Origin: Fallopia convolvulus
Taxonomy: Eukaryota > Streptophyta > Magnoliopsida > Caryophyllales > Polygonaceae
NCBI GenBank assembly: GCA_964016875.1
Contig: OZ024725.1
Coordinates: 44,725,427-44,789,426 of the forward strand
Direction of reading: 5' to 3'
DNA length: 64,000 nt
The position numbers and the translations under genes were made by a program. Of this stretch, positions 42,700-53,381 are shown one piece after another. Position 1 is the stretch's first letter. Every line of letters begins with the position of its first letter. Below the pieces are notes generated by a model. The model made no database searches, had not been told where the DNA came from, and saw only the letters and a program-made list of their open reading frames with translations.

Positions 42700-45176
42700 C
42701 TAACTCACTGGCACAATTGTGAACTCATCTGACATTTCCCTAGAAGAAGAGCCTCTATCTCCTTCACTTGCATATGAAGAGCAGAACTCATCATCATGGT
42801 TCAATTCTCTCTCCCTTACCTCTTCAATCCTCTCATTAGCCTCCTTGATATCCCATCTCTTCTCGACGTCGCTTTCACAACACGATAAGCCAATCCCTAG
42901 CATCTTCAAAATCTCGCCCTCACTACTACGCGTCAATCCCATGTTCTTGTCAAACACTTGGATCCCGACTTTTTCTCCTACAACCTCCTCAACCCAACTC
43001 GACAAACCTACTTGCCTCGATCCCTCTTGTAAGTAGTGGTCGGTTGGGAGCTCACCGGTTATGATTTCAATGATCAAAATCCCTAGGGACCAGACATCTG
43101 TCTTCTTGTTGATACGGTCATTTTTTACATACTCTGGAGATTTATATGCCACCATGAGATGATGCGCATTCTCTTGGTTCATCAATGGTGTTAACCCGTA
43201 ATCATTCAAAGAAGGATTGAATGATTCGTCTAGGAGAACATTAGATGACTTGAGGTGTCCATGAGGCGATATCAAGCTTGGTAGCTCTTTGTATAAGTAT
43301 GAAAGGCCTCTTGCTACACCTTTTATAATTCTTAACCTTGTTGCCCAATCTAGGGTTGGTTGTCCCCTTTGGTTACCTGAGAATATATCAAGTGCAAACA
43401 TCAAGACAATAATAGAGATATGTATTTAATTAGAAGAAATAGATCACATGCCAAAACATGCAATAATAACATTGACCTAGTGTAGCTCCGCTTTAGCGGA
43501 ATCTGGGGGTCAAGATGGGGCACCGCCCACCAGATATCACTGAAGTGGAGCTACACTGGGTCACATGTCAAAACATAATTATGTAATAAATAAGAAGGGA
43601 AGGTGGATCTTAGGATTACCATGAAGGTGAAAAGCCAAGCTTCCATTTTCAACATAGCTAGAAACCAATAGTTTCTCCTCTTTTTTGTAGTAATAAGCCA
43701 CAAGAGGTAGCAAGTTTTGGTGTTGTAAACTCCCTAGCCTTCTCATGTGCTCTTGGAATTCTTCTTTGCCCACATTATTCATTTGCTTGAACCTCTTCAC
43801 AACCATCTTTCTAGTTCCCATGCTAGCCTTGTACGAAGCTCCAAAGCCACCACTTCCTAGAATCTCAGCTGAGGATTTTAGTAAATCGGGCAAGTCGAAT
43901 CTCGCCACATCATCCCTCATAAAACATAGCTTTCCAACTTCACCCTTTGTCTTGCTAAGGTTAGTCTTTTTCTTATTATATGGGGCTTGCCCACTTTCTA
44001 AATCTCTAGTAGGAGGATTCTTGGGCGGCAGGCTAAATCCTTGCCCATGATGTGGCCTATTTTCTCTTTTAGGGTTTCTCTTTTTTATTATCCATGCAGT
44101 TACAATAAGAACAACCAAGAGCACAATTGCAACTGCAATAAGTATAGGGATTATGGAGACCAATTTTTTACTTGGCAGTGGCAATGGTGATGGCGTCCAC
44201 GACGCTGATGAGTCTGGGGATACTGTTTGATTGGGATTATTATTAGGTGAACATGGGCTCAATGGCATTCCACATAATCCTTTGTTCCCTGTAATAAATA
44301 TATGGCATACACAAAATAAATAAATAAAATAAATCTATAGTTTGCAACATGCTAGTTTTCATGGAAATAAAATGTAAGTTTGTGTCTAGTTTACAAAAAA
44401 AAATTATTTCTTTTGTGAATTTATATATATATATATATATGTATGTATATAAATAGAAGCTTACCAGTAAAGGCGCTTGCAGAGAACCTAGATAGAGTGT
44501 TAGGAATAGGGCCATGTAGTTGATTGTTGGCCAAACTTATGTCATCAAAATATATATCATGAAAATCAGGAATTGCCCCTTGAAACTGGTTGCCTTCAAG
44601 CCTTAATTCAACCAATCTAGACAACTTTGCTAGAGAAGTAGGAATCTCACCACCAAATCTATTGTTAGCAAGATGCACTTTCTCTAGCCTATTCAAACCA
44701 TCAAATGTGTTGGGATTGATGACTCCCTCAAATCTGTTTTTCGAAAGGTAAACCGCCTTCAAGTCTCTTAATTTCCAAATGTCTGGCATTGGCCCTCCAA
44801 ACTCATTCTCAATGAAGCTTATACTTCTTAATTTAGGCAAATCAAGAAGCGCGCCGATGTCTATTTTCCCCGATAACCCCATGTTATCAAGCCTCACTGC
44901 GTAAACATTACCACCAATGGAACAAATTACACCTACCCAATTACTCTTGCTTCCAAAACAAGGGGGTTGAGAGGTGTTCCAACTAGACAAGATACTTGAA
45001 TTATCGAAGGATCGTTTCAACCTAAGAAGGGCATCTTGGATGATTTCGGGTGATGGAGGTACACCAATCGATATGGCTATGTGAAAGGAGAGAAGAAGGA
45101 AGATTAGTGAAAAAGGAGAGGACCATTTAGTTTCTCTTTGAAGGTGACTACACATTGTTAACCAATCTAGCAACAT
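42700..45176 (-). CDS. Pollen receptor-like kinase (LRR-RLK subfamily III), three exons
   Basis: Exons 45176-44465, 44288-43620 and 43376-42700 join in frame to 685 residues with GT/AG introns. Domains: signal peptide (about 15-38; a second Met at 45155 is an equally good start), Cys pair around CFGSKSNWVGVIC, about five or six LRRs (95-225), Ser/Pro-rich juxtamembrane part, transmembrane helix (about 280-302), and kinase-like domain from FDLPDLLKSSAEILGSGGFG to the C terminus. The Gly loop and beta-3 Lys (MVVKRFKQ) are present, but the HRD motif is HGHLKSSN and DFG is DYG, so the catalytic Asp is missing. That is usual for PRKs, which act at the pollen-tube plasma membrane with ROP-GEFs to steer tip growth. 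Which Arabidopsis PRK is orthologous cannot be decided here. Expression in pollen is inferred from family only. Confidence 0.94.
43460..43560 (-). mobile_element. Short retroposon-like foldback in PRK intron 2
   Basis: An inverted repeat of about 31 bases (CCTAGTGTAGCTCCGCTTTA on the left, complement at 43530-43560) surrounds a GC-rich loop. A direct repeat TCACATG(C/T)CAAAACAT flanks it at 43444-43459 and 43561-43576. A duplication that long suggests target-primed insertion of a SINE-like piece, whose tail on the minus strand would be TGTTATTATTG. Confidence 0.5.
44426..44450. repeat. (AT)n microsatellite in PRK intron 1
   Basis: A run of alternating T and A at about 44426-44440, followed by GTATGTATATA, just inside the intron from the donor at 44464. 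Simple repeat only. Confidence 0.8.
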
Positions 45177-45729
45177 TTTTTTTTGTAAAGGACGAGAGCC
45201 TTCTCTCTCTGCCCTTTACAAAAGGATAGGAAAAGTGGATAGTCATGTTGGCATTGAGTCATAAACAAACTTACCGGAAGAGGCAGGAGATCCAAACACA
45301 AGAGGCTAAGAATAGAAAGTGTTAAGATAAAAATGGAAGGGTTAATTGGAAAAAGGAGAACCAAAAGGGGAAAAAGTATCTTTTTTCTCTTTTTTGTGTT
45401 CATGTTTTGTGTATGTAGGTAACCTCAGTGAGATGAGAGAGATTCGGACAACCTTTCAATTCTTTGAAGCGTTACTTGCCAAATTAATCCAAAAAAAAAT
45501 ACTAATTTTACCACCCATAGGTAAACAGTGTAAATTTTTGTATACTTGTATTTCACTCCATATAACACTAAACTAAATTCTAAAAAATGTATGAAAAACG
45601 TTAAGAAAATGAAAATATGAAAAAAATAAAGAAATTGATTATAACTTTAACCACTATACTTGCTTTTAAACTAGTTGCATAGTCGGTGAAATACATTCTA
45701 TAAGAGAACATCTGGTTTTAACCCTATTG
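45177..45729 (-). promoter_or_regulatory. Upstream region of the PRK gene
   Basis: The 553 bases between the PRK start and the CACTA terminus must hold the proximal promoter and 5' UTR. An A-run directly precedes the first ATG. A good splice donor (CCGGTAAGT, minus strand, near 45275) might mark a 5' UTR intron, but no acceptor stands out. No clear TATA box was recognised. Confidence 0.4.
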
Positions 45730-45890
45730 CACTACACTACTTTGTTGATTTAGCGACCATATTTTAGCGAACATGTAATATGGTCGCTAATCCGCGACCA
45801 CGCGGTCGAAAATGCAAAAAATTAAAAAACAATTTGCGTCCACCTGGTCGCCAATTTAACGACCACTTAACACGCGGTCGCAAAATACTC
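45730..45890. mobile_element. CACTA (En/Spm-type) terminus with subterminal repeats
   Basis: CACTACACTAC at 45730 begins a stretch with repeated GCGACCA / TGGTCGC words in both orientations (45760-45890), including CGACCACGCGGTCG. This is the layout of a CACTA end with transposase-binding subterminal repeats. The partner end was not found, so the extent is unknown. Confidence 0.6.
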
Positions 45891-46129
45891 GATGGAACAT
45901 TTTAAACAACCCAATGGAAATTTTGGCATATATAAAATCAGACCATACAAAAGATTTTATATCTTTTTATTGTAATAAACTATGATTCTACCACTAATAA
46001 GATTTTACATAGAATCAAGGATCGTTCCATCACTTTGGATCATAAAATCATTACAATCATTGAATCTAATCGAGAATTTAATAATCGTTGTTGTCATACT
46101 ACCATCGTCAAGCCTAAGGAACTCTAAGA

Positions 46130-47040
46130 ATCATGCGATATATCGTGCCTTCAGAGGCCTTGCTAGAAGTAGTCCATCCTCTCTAGTTGGGATAGTCACA
46201 TCCCCGTCTATCCTGAGGCTAAGGATGAGCGTCATGTCATGCAACGTAATCATCATCCCTCCCCATGACATATGAAAATAACTCGTCTCTGGATGTCATC
46301 ACTCAACGAGTGCCTCTATAAGACGAAGATGAATGTGTTGGTGCATAATGGCTTGTAGATGGGCAAGCTCGTTATCCCTAACAAGATCGACTCATGCATT
46401 ATCCCCTGTTAGTAGCCATTTTGACAGTTGTGTATGGCGAAACTAAATCTTCAATGGTGAGACACACCCCTATAAACATTAAAGTATATATTTGTTTACC
46501 TATAATGAAATAATATGCGACATTCAGTTCAAATTCAAATATAAAATGCACATAGGGATTACATTATAATGTGCAATTATTTATCTTATACTACAAATGA
46601 TTGACTTATACTGCCAGCATAGATTCAATGGGCTATATGCTCCTCGAAGCCCAAGAGGAGCTCTGTAATCTCCAAGCCTCCTGGTACCAGATGGGTCAAC
46701 ACTCAACAATGTCCCAATTTTATGCTCACCTACTCGAGATCGTCTCCTATATTTGGCACCCACAGTAGGAGAAAGTGTAGCATCCTCTCCTCCCCCAACA
46801 GCCTCCTCTATATCAAATCTGGCACTAGGGCTCAATTACTCGAATGCCAGGTGATTGAATGGTATGCGTTGAATCTTGAAACGGGTGACTAAATGACTAC
46901 TCAACATGTTGAACCTCCTCAACCAGCTCATCCAAATGAACTTCCTCATTTATCTCATCTCGATGAACCTCTTCAACCGGCTCATATCGCGAATTGTAGT
47001 GACGAAGACGAGCCAACCTAGTCTCATAGCATCTCAACAT
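46130..47040 (-). pseudogene. Plant mobile domain (PMD) transposon-derived pseudogene
   Basis: Read on the minus strand across frame breaks, HPETSYFHMSWGGMMITLHD followed by LILSLRIDG matches the conserved PMD core (usual form FHLPWGEMTITLDDVxxLLGLPIDG). TREDGLLLARPLKARYIA lies just after, near 46200-46140. An acidic N-terminal segment (YEPVEEVHRDEINEEVHLDE, about 46985-46925) may belong to it. PMD proteins are found in MAIN/MAIL genes and many plant transposons. With a CACTA end next door, this copy is most likely the inside of a DNA transposon. Confidence 0.6.
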
Positions 47041-47941
47041 TTAAACACCACAATGTATAATTAGGCAAAAAAAAATCAAAAGGTGAAAAAAAATCCAATG
47101 GAAGCCTTTTTGTCGAAGTCGGTTGAATCATTATGACCAGATTGCGCTTGGCTGTAACGATTGGAGCGACTTCAATCGTAGCGGTCGAGATCGTCTTTCA
47201 CCTAGCGATGCATCCTTCACGACCAGATCGATAATGGTCGGAGAACTTCATTTAATTTGAACAAAAATTGATTTAAAGCCTAATCTCGTAGTTAAATCGA
47301 TTTAAACCTGTGAAAATGACAATCTACCTAAACCATAACACAATCAAACAAAATTTGCTTAAACCCTAAAAGTTTAAAATGAACCTAGATCTAAGCCAAT
47401 AATATCAACAAAAATGTAGGAAATTGGTAAATTTTGAGTACTAAACTTACCCTAAATGTTCTAAAGTCGATTTATCTTGTTATTGATGCAACAAAAAAAT
47501 CCTTGATTTTGATCATAAATTTGAGTTTGAATAAGGGTGAAAATAGAGGAAAGGTTGTGGAGGGAAAGGGGAGGAAGAAAATGAGAGTGAGAGAATGAAA
47601 GTGGTAGTGTGGATAATATATGGCAAAATTAAATGTATATACTCCGTATGTATTAGGGTTTAGGATGAGGTTTAGGAAGATTGATTTAAGTTCATTTATG
47701 TGTTAATAGCCTAATAAAAAATAATAACGAAACTAAATTTACCAAAAAATGCAAAGAAAGTCCTTGTAGCAAAAAACTCTATTCCCTCTCCACTAGGCAA
47801 TTTGTGTTGGTTTTTTAAAGTTTGCTAAAAAAAACTGGACAGATTCGATTAGGAAGATTGATTTAAGTACATTTATGTTTTAATTGTTTTTTCTTCGAAA
47901 TTTTGGGTTATCATCAAGTAGTTCAATCATGGTACGAGCGA
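47041..47941. other. Intergenic or transposon remnant with a 36-bp direct repeat
   Basis: TTAGGAAGATTGATTTAAGT plus the next 16 bases occur at about 47671-47706 and again at 47849-47884 with two mismatches. No coding sequence. The upstream half (47100-47230) still has GACCAGATCG-type words, possibly transposon sub-terminal DNA. Confidence 0.5.
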
Positions 47942-48130
47942 GTGGGCTCTTTTAAAACTTCCGATCAGGTTTTGTGGGCTTATTTCTAAACCTTGATCTA
48001 CACTTGTAGGTCCTTTCTAAATCTATATTGGAAGTTGTGGGTTTTTTCTAAATCTCGGTTTGCACTTGCAGGGTTTATTCTAAATTTCGGTTGGTATTTA
48101 TGGGCTCTATAAAAATTTCCTCGACTGTTT
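47942..48130 (+). repeat. Minisatellite array 1, period 31-32 bp, about six units
   Basis: Units starting GTGGGCT/GTAGGTC/GTGGGTT/GCAGGGT begin at 47942, 47974, 48006, 48037, 48068 and 48100. Each continues with a T run, CTAAA and a GGT/GTT end. The units are diverged but the period is strict. Confidence 0.8.
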
Positions 48131-48446
48131 TTACAAGCATATTGAAAACCCCCACCTTCATAGACCAGGAACAATTAATTATCCCATCTGTTGTCAATGG
48201 GCATATTCAAAAACTAACTAGATGGATGTATAGATATGTATTGGATGTATATGGGTATATTAATTTAAATTAGAATTCAAAGTATATGTGTAATTAGTAA
48301 AACTTGAATGTTTATTATATCAGGCGGATTTAATTTTTATTTTGTATTATGTATAATATATTACTTAGGCAATGAAGATTTTATTTCAATTATATTCTTC
48401 TAACTTCTCATTTGATTTTTTACAATTAAGAGTGTAATATCAATGT

Positions 48447-51309
48447 GTTAGTGTAACACCCCGACTTAACGTCGGGACATTACTAGGTAGTTTGACCCTA
48501 ACGGGTCCTACCTGAACTGGTTGACAACTAGAATACCTCGACCTTGCAACTCAGACACGACAAGAAAACTATTTTAAAACATCCAACTGTCGTTCAAGCA
48601 AAACACATTTAGAAATGTCATACATGAATCCCCAAATGTCTAGCCAATTCACATTCAACCTTAGAAATCTGTCAAAGTCAACAACATGAGGAAATATCCA
48701 AAACAACTAACAAGCCTAAACCAAACTCCACACCCACTCAGTGACCTATGACACGCGTCAACGATCCGCTGCAGCATCTGTCCTAGGCTCCAACACGGGA
48801 CCTGTGTGAGTACCTGGAACTGAAAAAAATAAAGTCCCCAAAGGGTCAGCTACTACCCTAGGCAAGCTAGATAACACACGGCAATAGTAAGACGTTTGAA
48901 AAACATCAATTATCCAACAACATAATTTTTAACAAGTGAATTAAACAGAACAGTATAAGTCAACACACATTTCCACAACCTAGATAATATGTGAAAAGAA
49001 AGGCAGTGAGACATACCATAATCAAACTAACAAGCACAAAAGTAAAGCATTTATAATAATAACAACCGCGTCGACATTCAACAATTGAAGGAAGATACAA
49101 CGAATACACAATTCATTAAGCGTGGCAAGAATTCACAAGGTCACAAACCAACTAAGTAATCACACACACGCGCACAACAAAACCACAATCCTATTGGGAA
49201 ATGTCATTCTTCCTTCCACCACCGCATTCCCATCTACGACGCTAACTCACCTGCGCCCGAGTGCAGCGGCGGGCCCTCCCACTTTCCATATACGTCGTCC
49301 TTCCAACCCCTGGTCAAGCCTCCACTGGAGCACTTGCCAAAAACAAACAATCAATTTTTATTTTTTGTAAAGGGCCCGGCCGACACACGACCATGGCTAG
49401 ACGCCTCTTCGCCATCGACAATCGTCGCACATGATCGTGCCGGTTACGCTGCCAGCACAGAGAAAGCGATACTATTTCTTTTACGAGAAAACGTTTGCAA
49501 TGAAAAGCGCATCACATCATGCATGAAAATATTTCACATGGTAAGCCTACATTCGGGACTAACTCCCAAAACCAATCTCACAATCACGGCATGAAATCTA
49601 ACAAGACTAGAATAGAGCCGAGCAAGTCGAGAACGACTTACCTGGAAAGCGATCCTCGAATGACGTAAGTAACGCGGCAATACTAAAGACCTACGAATCA
49701 TAACGTCCACGGTTAATCGACTAACCGCGAAGAGACATTTTCGATTCTAGATAGGCATGAATGGTGGCTTCACTAAGAGCGAACCATCACAATTCTAAAC
49801 ATTCTACTAGATTGATCCAAGATAACCCAACCGAAACTCGAGAACCAGCAACCAACAACATACTCGATAATTCAAAATTATAGCATAATACTAAAGGTCA
49901 CATGCAAACGATTAAAAGTCCAAGTCCCATTGTGAAAGCGTCACTCACAAACCTACACAAGTATATGTATAAGGATTTTATCACATCGGGTTCCAAAAGA
50001 ATATGTCGCCACCCTCTCGGCATACAACTATATAATCATAAGCTTTATCTATTACTCGTATTCAAAGAAAGCCAAACAAGATCAAATTCCCGACAAGTTT
50101 AGATCATATACACGCAATCATTCGAAACTCATTCAAACATAACTTATTCTCGAATCCGACAAGGTACAACCAAATCAATTGCCATAAAGGAATCGAACTA
50201 ACTTTTATACCATGCGCACAAAACATTACATTGGCAATTAAAGATGCCCTGCATCCAAAGCAATTGCAATTCCAAGCAATTCGTAACACCTAGCTAACTA
50301 TTCAAGTGGTGTGTTGACAAGTCAAGCTAGCAAGAATTTTTACATCCAACTCACATATCACACGGCTTCTCGCAACCCAAATAGTATCTCAACACTCAAA
50401 AAGCAATTCATGAAGATAAACAGCTTAATTAGTGAGCAATAACAAAAGGGCTAAAGCCTTTACCCAAGGCACGAGTTGTCTAGGACTTGGTTGAATTCGA
50501 CAAGGTTCGAACGAAAAACTTGAGCAGGTCACACCCTCGAACGGACGCCTGATCCCTTGTACCTCCTTGGCGGTAGATTCGTCTCGACACACCACTGCGG
50601 TGTAGCCTCGATGACAGCCCTAGTTGTTCAATCGGATGCAACTTCCGCCCCAATCCAGCAAGTGCCACCGTTGTTCCTCCTGTTGGCGTCGACTGTCCCT
50701 TCGTTTGGCAGCGAGCTCGACCAATCGACGATCAAAACCAATGCCGGTGTGTAGCAGCAGCCTCCTATCTTCAGATTTCAATCTCGATTCCCACAACAAG
50801 ATCTGGTGGTGTGTAGACTTCAGTTTAGCAAGGAAACACGAAGGAGGTGACAAGATCGAAACCAAAGGCGAACTAACTTACCGGCGTGACGAGCTTTCCA
50901 GTGACAGGGACGGCGGCTCGTGACCCGCTTCCTAGCGATGGATTACTCAGGCGAGGCTTCCGTGAGGAAGGAGAAAGGAAGGAGAAAGGAAGGAGGGCGA
51001 GAAGGCAAAGGAGATAAGAGGGAAAGCTTCACCGGCGGCAGCACATGGAGACCTCGGGTTCTCGATCTCCTCTCCCACAATTTGAGCGGCGTTTCAGAGG
51101 AAGGAGCGTGGAAAAGGTAGGGCAAATCGGAAAGATAAGAGGGAGTCAGATTGGGCTCCAAAAGGAGACGGGTTCGGTCTCCCAACTCCTCCAACAAGTG
51201 TTGGGCTTTTGGCCCAAAACAAAAGAATGGGAAAGAGAAAAAAATAGGATGAATTAGAGGTAAGATTTTACACAAGGTTAGATTAACGGAACTTGGGTTT
51301 TACAGTTAG
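48447..51309 (-). mobile_element. Solo LTR (48452-51304) with GTTAG duplications
   Basis: This 2,853-bp insert begins TGTAACACCCCG and ends GGGTTTTACA, flanked by GTTAG at 48447-48451 and 51305-51309. It shares ends and internal blocks with 37136-39624 (for example AAAGGGTCAGC, CCTCCACTGGAG, GAGCAAGTCGAGAACGACTT) but differs in the GC-rich 3' third (50500-51200). The CGGGGTGTTACA end on the minus strand indicates minus orientation, with a GGCCCAAAAGCCCAA promoter-like box near 51195-51215. Open frames in the GC-rich part overlap on both strands and look compositional. Confidence 0.87.
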
Positions 51310-52165
51310 AATGTATATCGTCTAGCAACTTACAATTATAGGTGAAATTCATTAATTAATATCAATTCTTTAATGTCACCCCTCAAGCGCTTGCAATGAG
51401 TAGTTATACAAAAGTTGAAGAGATCTTGGCATAGCAACCTAATGCAATATTATTGATATTGTTGATCTAAAGGTAATTGACAGTATTGTTAATATAAAGG
51501 TATCTAATTAATTATAATATCAGTTTTTTTATCATTTATAGTAAAATTTTAATCCCAAACCAGATTATATATATACCTAATGAAGATTTTTTATTTTTGA
51601 AATACCTAATGATAATTTAATGTATAATATGAAGGTTTAATAAACTTGTAATTTTCAGTCTAAAAATAAATAAATTAGTAGAGTGTTGCTATGACATTGA
51701 AGAAGGAAGTTTAAGAGATTATAGGAAAATTAGAAACTCAAAGAAGTGCTAATAATATTATGATAGTAGAATTTCAAATGTATTAGTTTCTTAGGAAATT
51801 AAATTCAAATAAAAAGAAGAGCAATTATTTGTCCATTGAGGGACAACTTTATAGGTTGTAAAGACACATTGTTATATATTTATTTACATATTATTCGTTA
51901 TAAGGTAAGTTTTTCTCATTATATAGTAAGTATTTTTGAGCTCACTAATCTAATTAGTTTTATCTTCTATATATTTATATAGATCTTACTCAATCTTGTT
52001 TAGATACTAGTTTTATGTTATAAATTTACCAAACCAAGTCATAACTTTTTTTTTTTCAAAAATCCTTATCAAAACCTAGGAAGAAATAATCAGAATAATC
52101 TGAGAAGAACGTTGTCTTCTCATGGTGATGTAATTCAAATTGTTTGACCAACATTATCTAACGAG
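51310..52165. other. AT-rich intergenic stretch
   Basis: No gene or recognisable element seen. Low-complexity AT-rich DNA with scattered TATATA runs. Confidence 0.5.
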
Positions 52166-52340
52166 CTCGCAAGATTTTATTGAGACTTTTCATGAAGCCC
52201 ATTCGTTTTTATCGAAAATATTTAATTATCCCGCTAGGTTCCACCATGGTTTTTAAAAAGCCCATTAGATTCCACCAGGGTTTGTAGGAATGCCTGCAAA
52301 ATTCCAACAATAATTTTGAAGAAGCCCCCAAGTCCAGGCC
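52166..52340 (-). repeat. Minisatellite array 2, period 31-32 bp, inverted relative to array 1
   Basis: GCCC anchors at 52197, 52229, 52260, 52292 and 52324 are spaced 31-32 bases. On the minus strand the units read GGGCTTTTTAAAAACCATGG-like, close in layout to array 1 units. About five units. Confidence 0.75.
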
Positions 52341-52685
52341 AAGATTTTTGAAATACCTCGTTCACTTAAACTAAGCTACAAACTTCGACAAATGTACCCT
52401 AAAAGCAAATTTTGCATCAAAAGTTTCGATTCAACGAACACCATGCTCATTAGATCATGCAATACGTTGAAAACAACCTATAATTTTGTTCAATTGCCAA
52501 ATCTACGAAGAATCAAATGAAGGAAAAAAAAACCAGCGTAAAAAAGAGTTGAGGAAGAGAGAAAATGAAAAATGTTTTACTTGGGGACTTTATTTGCAAA
52601 TTAAATAATTCATTGTTTTATTATTTATCTAATAGGTTGTGTTTAAAATGCCCCTTTAGAAATTTGTGACGTTAGTGTTACGTAC

Positions 52686-52935
52686 AATTTTCTTTTTCTT
52701 TTTCTTTTTTTTTTGTTATTGTTTTTTAACGAGGGACCTACATTTGATAGTAAACTCCGAGTCTGTAAACTAGGTGTTAAAGCACACAAACCAGGTAAAC
52801 TAGCTTGCACCGACCAACTTGACCTAGTAGTAGGAAGAATGATGATACTTGGTTTTTGACCAAGTGAAGAGACAAGGGTAAGAACCAACATCCCCTGATG
52901 CCTCTTAGGCTCTTACCACTAGACCATCCGATGTG
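52686..52935 (-). mobile_element. tRNA-derived SINE, about 250 bp
   Basis: On the minus strand a pol III A box (TGGTCTAGTGGTAAGA, 52911-52926) and B box (GGTTCTTACCC, 52876-52886) have tRNA-like spacing, followed by an unrelated body and an A-rich tail (52686-52727). A target duplication was not found. It lies between the minisatellite and the 3' end of the BIG gene. Confidence 0.65.
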
Positions 52936-52939
52936 GGGT

Positions 52940-53381
52940 TGTTCCATACTATTTTCAATAACCAGCATATAACAGCTACGTTTAAAAAAAAAATATAAGG
53001 CTACCAAACATAAAACTTACCTTTTTGACCTAATTGGTACATCTAGATTTTACCTTGTTGACAATTCTTAGTTGAGATCAGCTCATCAGGTCCATATGGA
53101 ACATAAAATTTGATTACAAAAATACACAGAGATGAACATCTGACATTTCCTAGTTACAATCATCCGGGAAGCAGCTATTCAGTTTGAAACAATCATTACC
53201 GCAGGCCTTCGTATAGGATTGAGGCAATTCGTTAACTCAAATGCACACTATATCATCAAGAAACCAGTTGATTTATGTCCACATCAAAATGTCCTAAATA
53301 TACCGTGTGTTCTTTAATCCATAATCTCTCAAAGGGGCACAAATTCCTACAAGCTGAACTGGAATCGGCAGGCAGCTCTTC
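52940..53381 (-). other. 3' flank and probable 3' UTR of the BIG gene
   Basis: The stop codon is at 53382-53384. Part of the following 280 bases should be 3' UTR. No convincing poly(A) signal position can be fixed. No other gene is seen. Confidence 0.5.

Noticed and set aside
45982..46275. Plus-strand 97-codon frame
   Set aside because: The minus strand of the same DNA has the plant mobile domain motif; the plus-strand frame is its shadow.
50480..51275. Several open frames on both strands
   Set aside because: Same situation inside the GTTAG-flanked solo LTR; no conserved protein features.
52876..52926. Functional tRNA gene
   Set aside because: A and B boxes are present but no cloverleaf, anticodon arm or acceptor pairing can be drawn; an A-rich tail points to a SINE.
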